From Gammaproteobacteria bacterium (GTDB lineage: Bacteria; Pseudomonadota; Gammaproteobacteria; Pseudomonadales; Azotimanducaceae): DNA of 64,000 nt. Both the position numbers and the translations under genes were made by a program. The stretch is taken from assembly GCA_026707735.1 (NCBI GenBank), contig JAPOWH010000002.1, forward strand, positions 1-64,000, given 5' to 3'. The notes under the pieces were generated by a model. The model searched no databases. It was not told the DNA's origin and saw only the letters and a list, made by a program, of their open reading frames with translations. Below, piece by piece: positions 60,420-64,000 of this stretch (positions within the stretch are counted from its first letter, which is position 1; every line of letters starts with the position of its first letter).

Positions 60420-62078
60420 ATGAAAGCGTCAATTTGCTCATTTGGCCTTGCAATCATTGCTCCGGTACTTTTGGGAGCCAGTGAAGAGCCGTCCAATTCC
60501 TATCGAATTGTCGGCGAGTACATTGGCAGTGAAGCCGAATTAGGAGAAGGGCAGAATGCTCCGGCATCGGCGAGTCCTTTCAATCTGGATCTGTCCACAG
60601 CAGAGATCAGGATCACCTACGAAGTTTCATCGGATAACGGTGAAACGGAATCCGTGGAGTTGGCTTCAGACCGATTTGTCGATGGAAGAGTCGTATTCGA
60701 GGGAGAGATTGACGAACCCACGGACGTACGGATATCGATCAAAGAACTTGAAGACCAGTGGAAGTGGGTGTATACAACGATCGTTCCCGGAGGTGAGGAG
60801 ATTAACTTTGCAATGGTGGACGACGGGGACGTGCGTCTTGCATTGGTTGGAGTCTCCAAGAGAGTCAAGAATCCCCAAAACAAATTCACCGTTCAAGGCG
60901 ACCTCATTTCGATTGACAAAGACCTCTCTCTCGCTCACGTTCTTGTAGCAGAGGTCGGCGTCAATGCCGGTAGTTTGACGTCAATCAGTTCCGGAAACAT
61001 GCTTCCCCGCAATGGCAAATTCCTATTCGAAGGCGAAGCCGAGCATCCAACCGTGGTTCAAATTACTGTATCAACCCTTGGTGCTGCAGATGCTTCAGAT
61101 TCCTATTTCGATCAAACCAGCGCGATCGTCGAACCAGGCGCTGAGATCCTGATACACCCTCGTGGACCACACAATGAACTTGTGGCCACTTCCGGGGCAG
61201 CCAGGCACGCCAAGATCATCGAGAGCTGGCGACAAAGCAGCGAATACCTGGATCTTGAGGATAGGTTCACCGTAGCCGAGGCCGAGTATGAAGAAAAGAG
61301 GACTGCTCTTTGGTCCGCGGTGAATGCAGCCATCAAGGAACTGAATGATTACGTCGGCGATGAGAGCCACGAACACTTGGCTCTTGAACGACAGCTGGCT
61401 GAAATACGTAGTGGCAAATTGCAATCCATTGCTACGAACGCCGACGATCCGCTTGATGCTCTGTTGGCTATGGAAATGGGAGCATATTCACTTACTTCCG
61501 AAAATCGCAGCGAGGCGTTTCAGGTCTATGACAAGCTTGCTGAGGTTTTGGACGACGAGCTTGTGGCGCAAAGAGTGACTCCAGCACGGGAGCTGCTTGT
61601 GTCGCAAATCAAGAGCGAGCAGAACGATGCCGACCTTGTTCCTGGGCAAAAAGTGCCCGATTTCACGCTTGCGGACCTGGAAGAAAAGGAAACTATTCTC
61701 TACGACGTGCTCGCCGAGAACGAATTGGTGCTCGTCGAATTCTGGGCGTCATGGTGCGGTCCGTGCATCGCTTCTTTTGCCAAGCTGAAGGAATTGCATT
61801 CCGCTTACAAGGAAAACGGTTTCGAGATAGTGTCCGTTGCGATTGATAGCAATTCCCATCACTGGGAGCAAGCATCAGAAGAACACGATCTGCCATGGAT
61901 AGATGTTGGCGAGATGAGCGGATGGGACGGAGAGACGGCGACTGCATATGGCGTTCAGTTTGTTCCTAAGAGCTACCTAATTGATGGCGAAGGCATCATT
62001 CTTCAAAAGGACTTGAATCCAGACGAGCTTGAAGAGTACTTGTCGACTTGGTTCAACGGGTCATCTAGCCCCAACTAA
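60420..62078 (+). CDS. Secreted thioredoxin-like protein (TlpA/ResA family) with a long N-terminal region
   Basis: A 552-residue protein from ATG 60420, with GAGGG about eight bases upstream; in-frame codons before it are not needed. The signal peptide ends near LLGASEE. Residues about 30-290 form repeated beta-rich segments (two copies around GKFLFEGEAEHPTVVQITVS and GRVVFEGEIDEPTDVRISI), like the DUF4369-type domain found ahead of TlpA-like thioredoxins. The C-terminal 160 residues are the thioredoxin fold with FWASWCGPC, whose two cysteines reduce or exchange disulfides in the periplasm, and a cis-proline-like QFVPKSYLI. The N-terminal part may bind the target protein. It stands alone. Confidence 0.83.
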   Translation: MKASICSFGLAIIAPVLLGASEEPSNSYRIVGEYIGSEAELGEGQNAPASASPFNLDLSTAEIRITYEVSSDNGETESVELASDRFVDGRVVFEGEIDEPTDVRISIKELEDQWKWVYTTIVPGGEEINFAMVDDGDVRLALVGVSKRVKNPQNKFTVQGDLISIDKDLSLAHVLVAEVGVNAGSLTSISSGNMLPRNGKFLFEGEAEHPTVVQITVSTLGAADASDSYFDQTSAIVEPGAEILIHPRGPHNELVATSGAARHAKIIESWRQSSEYLDLEDRFTVAEAEYEEKRTALWSAVNAAIKELNDYVGDESHEHLALERQLAEIRSGKLQSIATNADDPLDALLAMEMGAYSLTSENRSEAFQVYDKLAEVLDDELVAQRVTPARELLVSQIKSEQNDADLVPGQKVPDFTLADLEEKETILYDVLAENELVLVEFWASWCGPCIASFAKLKELHSAYKENGFEIVSVAIDSNSHHWEQASEEHDLPWIDVGEMSGWDGETATAYGVQFVPKSYLIDGEGIILQKDLNPDELEEYLSTWFNGSSSPN

Positions 62079-62533
62079 CCTTCGTGGAAGGCAAACCGGA
62101 TCGTGTAGAACCAGTAGGCCTGACGGTCTCGCGGGTTTTACTCGTTTCTTTTGGTCGACGAGGAGATCAACTCCAACGGAATTCCAGTCTGCGTCCGTTT
62201 TTGTTTCGGTGGACAGCGTTGGCCAACTCGGAATATGGAGTAGAGATTGGACCTGCAAAGAACCGATTCACCATGTCGGCCGTCTTTCCTCTACATTTCC
62301 TGCCTGCATCACACTTGTGACGGAGGGACATTGCAACAGTCGCTGACCCGCCGTCGCGCCCAAACATCCCCAGACGGGCTTCCTGCGGACCCGCACACCT
62401 AATATCGTCGCTTGCTTTGAGTTGCAGATGCCCTTTCTGTGGCCATTCGAAGTCAAGCGTATGTAGTAGCCGGGAGCTGTGCTATATTCCAAATCGCATT
62501 GTTTGAACAGTTGATAGGGTTTTGGGTCGCCTC
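62079..62533. other. Gene-free stretch of 455 bases
   Basis: Short frames on both strands are interrupted and show no family likeness. I find no strong hairpin, repeat or RNA gene. It separates two unrelated plus-strand genes. Confidence 0.45.
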
Positions 62534-63697
62534 ATGTCAAACTTGATGATTCGGCGTGTAATGGTAACGCGCATCGTGCTGTCAACCGCAATTCTTCTGT
62601 TCCTGCTGATCTGTGGGAGCGAGGTTGTTCAGGCTTGGACGATAGTTCGAATCGACCCTTGGATCGAATCGGATTTCAGGGAGCAGAATCTAGATCTGAT
62701 TGAAGCGTGTCCGGAACCTCACGAAAACGTCTCGGAAGAGTGCTTGCGCGCTATGGATGCCCGCTTCAGCGACTGGCCTCTCGAATTCTCGGACACAACA
62801 TGGATTTCTCTCCCCAATCGCTTAACTCTTGGAAGAGCATTGCGAGATCCTATTGGAGATAGAGCCCGTGTGATTGAAGCACTGCAACAGGAGGAGTGCC
62901 GCTTGGAAAGCGGCGAGAGAGTAAGGTGGGATTTAAAGGATTCCTGCCACTCGGATGCATTTGCTAACTTGTCGGTGTTCTTGTGGGCATGCAACAAACC
63001 AAGAGATTTGCAGGAACTCTACGAGGATGTAGTCGACGACAGCGAAAAGGCACGTCAAGAATCAACGAACTCTCAGCGCTGGAAGAGAAACATGCAGTCC
63101 TCGGTCATTCGGTTGCTCCGAGCTCGTTGGCTCAATGACAAGTGTGGCGACCACCAAGTGTCCGAATTGCGGTTCGACGAATTTCGAGACAAAGAACTGC
63201 ATGAAGTGCTCATCGCGACGGCAAACCGCCTTGGCGAAATTTGGGATCGACCTCCCCATGTGCCGGAAACGTTCATTCTCAAAGCCCTCGCTGCACGCTT
63301 GGGCGATGAGGCGGCAGCGATGCAATACCATGGTCCTTCAATTAATCGTGTTAAAGAGGATTCTTGGGAGAAACACATCAACAAAGTGTGGCCATGGCGA
63401 AAGACTCTACAAGAGATCGAGGGAGAGGGGATCTATTTCATTGTCGATGGACCCCCTAAAACAGCCAGAAGTCTAAAGTTGGGTGTCACTATCGCCGTGT
63501 CACTACAGAGCTCCAAGCTAGATTTCGACTGGAACTTTCTGGTTGGCGAAGTCTGCAAACGCAAAAAGTCTGAAGACTCAACCTGTCAGCAGGCAATAGC
63601 TGAGCTGAAGGGTTCGCTGGATTGGGACCGGAAGGACGAGCTGCAAGCGCTAGACAAGTTCGAGACAGTCTCTATGGAACTTGGTCTCTTTGATTGA
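62534..63697 (+). CDS. Secreted or membrane-anchored protein of unknown function
   Basis: I choose ATG 62534 (387 residues) over a TTG four codons earlier. Residues about 8-33 are a hydrophobic signal or anchor (VLSTAILLFLLICGSEVVQA). The rest is mostly helical and charged, with cysteines at scattered positions (IEACPEP, EECLRAM, EECRLES, DSCHSD, WACNKP, DKCGDH, GEVCKRK, STCQQA) that could form several periplasmic disulfides. Helical units recall Sel1-like or TPR folds only weakly. I do not recognise the family. No neighbour suggests a role. Confidence 0.65.
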   Translation: MSNLMIRRVMVTRIVLSTAILLFLLICGSEVVQAWTIVRIDPWIESDFREQNLDLIEACPEPHENVSEECLRAMDARFSDWPLEFSDTTWISLPNRLTLGRALRDPIGDRARVIEALQQEECRLESGERVRWDLKDSCHSDAFANLSVFLWACNKPRDLQELYEDVVDDSEKARQESTNSQRWKRNMQSSVIRLLRARWLNDKCGDHQVSELRFDEFRDKELHEVLIATANRLGEIWDRPPHVPETFILKALAARLGDEAAAMQYHGPSINRVKEDSWEKHINKVWPWRKTLQEIEGEGIYFIVDGPPKTARSLKLGVTIAVSLQSSKLDFDWNFLVGEVCKRKKSEDSTCQQAIAELKGSLDWDRKDELQALDKFETVSMELGLFD

Positions 63698-63918
63698 ATC
63701 GTTTTCCCATCCAACAAGACCATCGTCAAGGTTAGCACCCATTCAGATCTGGCCCTACCGTTCCTGCCTTGTTAGTTGAAAACTCTATGCTGTCGTGTTT
63801 TGACTGCTCTCCAGATTTCATTGGCGTAGAGTTCTCCGCTAGCCAGTTCCGGTTGCAGTATCGCCGGAGGAGATGACGTGGTAAATGAAAATTACGAACG
63901 TACTTTGGTGGAAGGAGC

Positions 63919-64000
63919 TTGACAAACCCAAACTCTAAAGAACCGCCGGCAATGGACCCGTTGGCAAAACCGCACTGGTTTTGGGCAAAAAGAGGAGACA
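63919..64000 (+). CDS. Possible start of a gene running off the window
   Basis: A TTG at 63919 directly follows the ribosome-site-like GGAAGGAGC and opens a frame that stays open to the window edge (about 27 codons, TNPNSKEPPAMDPLAKPHWF then WAKRGD). An ATG lies ten codons in. Too short to identify. Confidence 0.3.
   Translation, partial: MTNPNSKEPPAMDPLAKPHWFWAKRGD

Noticed and set aside
62079-62533. Degenerate gene between the thioredoxin-like and unknown secreted proteins
   Set aside because: Short interrupted frames on both strands gave no consistent similarity to any family I know.

Overview
The window reads as a chromosomal stretch of an uncultured, probably marine, gammaproteobacterium of moderate GC content. 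Supports are an SbcB-type exonuclease I (largely a gammaproteobacterial gene), a tRNA-Gly(CCC) with encoded CCA, split pntAA/pntAB/pntB, an RND exporter and a TonB-dependent receptor (Gram-negative envelope), and scattered phytanoyl-CoA dioxygenase, SMP-30 and molybdenum hydroxylase genes typical of heterotrophs using varied organic matter. There is no rRNA, no CRISPR array, no intact insertion sequence and no phage structural gene. The taxonomic call is an inference.

Layout. 1-9803: a truncated Cys/Met-metabolism PLP enzyme, a Nudix hydrolase, an Att-like ABC unit (ATPase, FtsX-type permease, lipocalin-like lipoprotein), a long-insert Nudix hydrolase, a quaternary-amine ABC importer whose binding protein and permease are fused, and sbcB. 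9813-14258: a DASS anion symporter, a PlsC-type acyltransferase, two small unknown genes and a membrane protein like the urate-oxidase N domain. 14475-20020: a two-gene hybrid exporter, with a 1606-residue RND permease fused to an ABC ATPase followed at an ATGA overlap by an ABC-2 permease. 20033-22537: AlkB-like dioxygenase, orphan HicB, zinc alcohol dehydrogenase and tRNA-Gly. 22578-29427: a minus-strand cluster of form-II molybdenum hydroxylase subunits with a CoxG-like protein, a quinone reductase, a crotonase and a nitroreductase. 29656-38508: unknown secreted protein, GPH-family symporter, transhydrogenase operon and small membrane proteins. 38857-42565: two tandem paralogous membrane-anchored helical-repeat proteins. 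42794-48915: TonB receptor behind two tandem ABC exporters. 49010-53981: lipoprotein plus membrane protein, an MFS transporter, SMP-30 and PhyH enzymes. 54398-57224: a compact three-gene module of ComF-like phosphoribosyltransferase, RHH-DprA fusion and HAD phosphatase, resembling DprA-PRTase antiphage loci. 57259-63694: PGRP-like amidase, methylmalonyl-CoA epimerase-like protein, alpha/beta hydrolase, a mosaic ABC-exporter pseudogene, a thioredoxin-like protein and an unknown secreted protein.

The two strongest candidates for undescribed biology are the RND-ABC fusion with its ABC-2 partner, in which a set of membrane helices appears to interrupt the ATPase domain itself, and the RHH-DprA/PRTase/HAD module, in which the dprA stop codon lies inside the codons for the HAD catalytic motif. 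Coordinates of short sites were counted by eye and may be off by a base.
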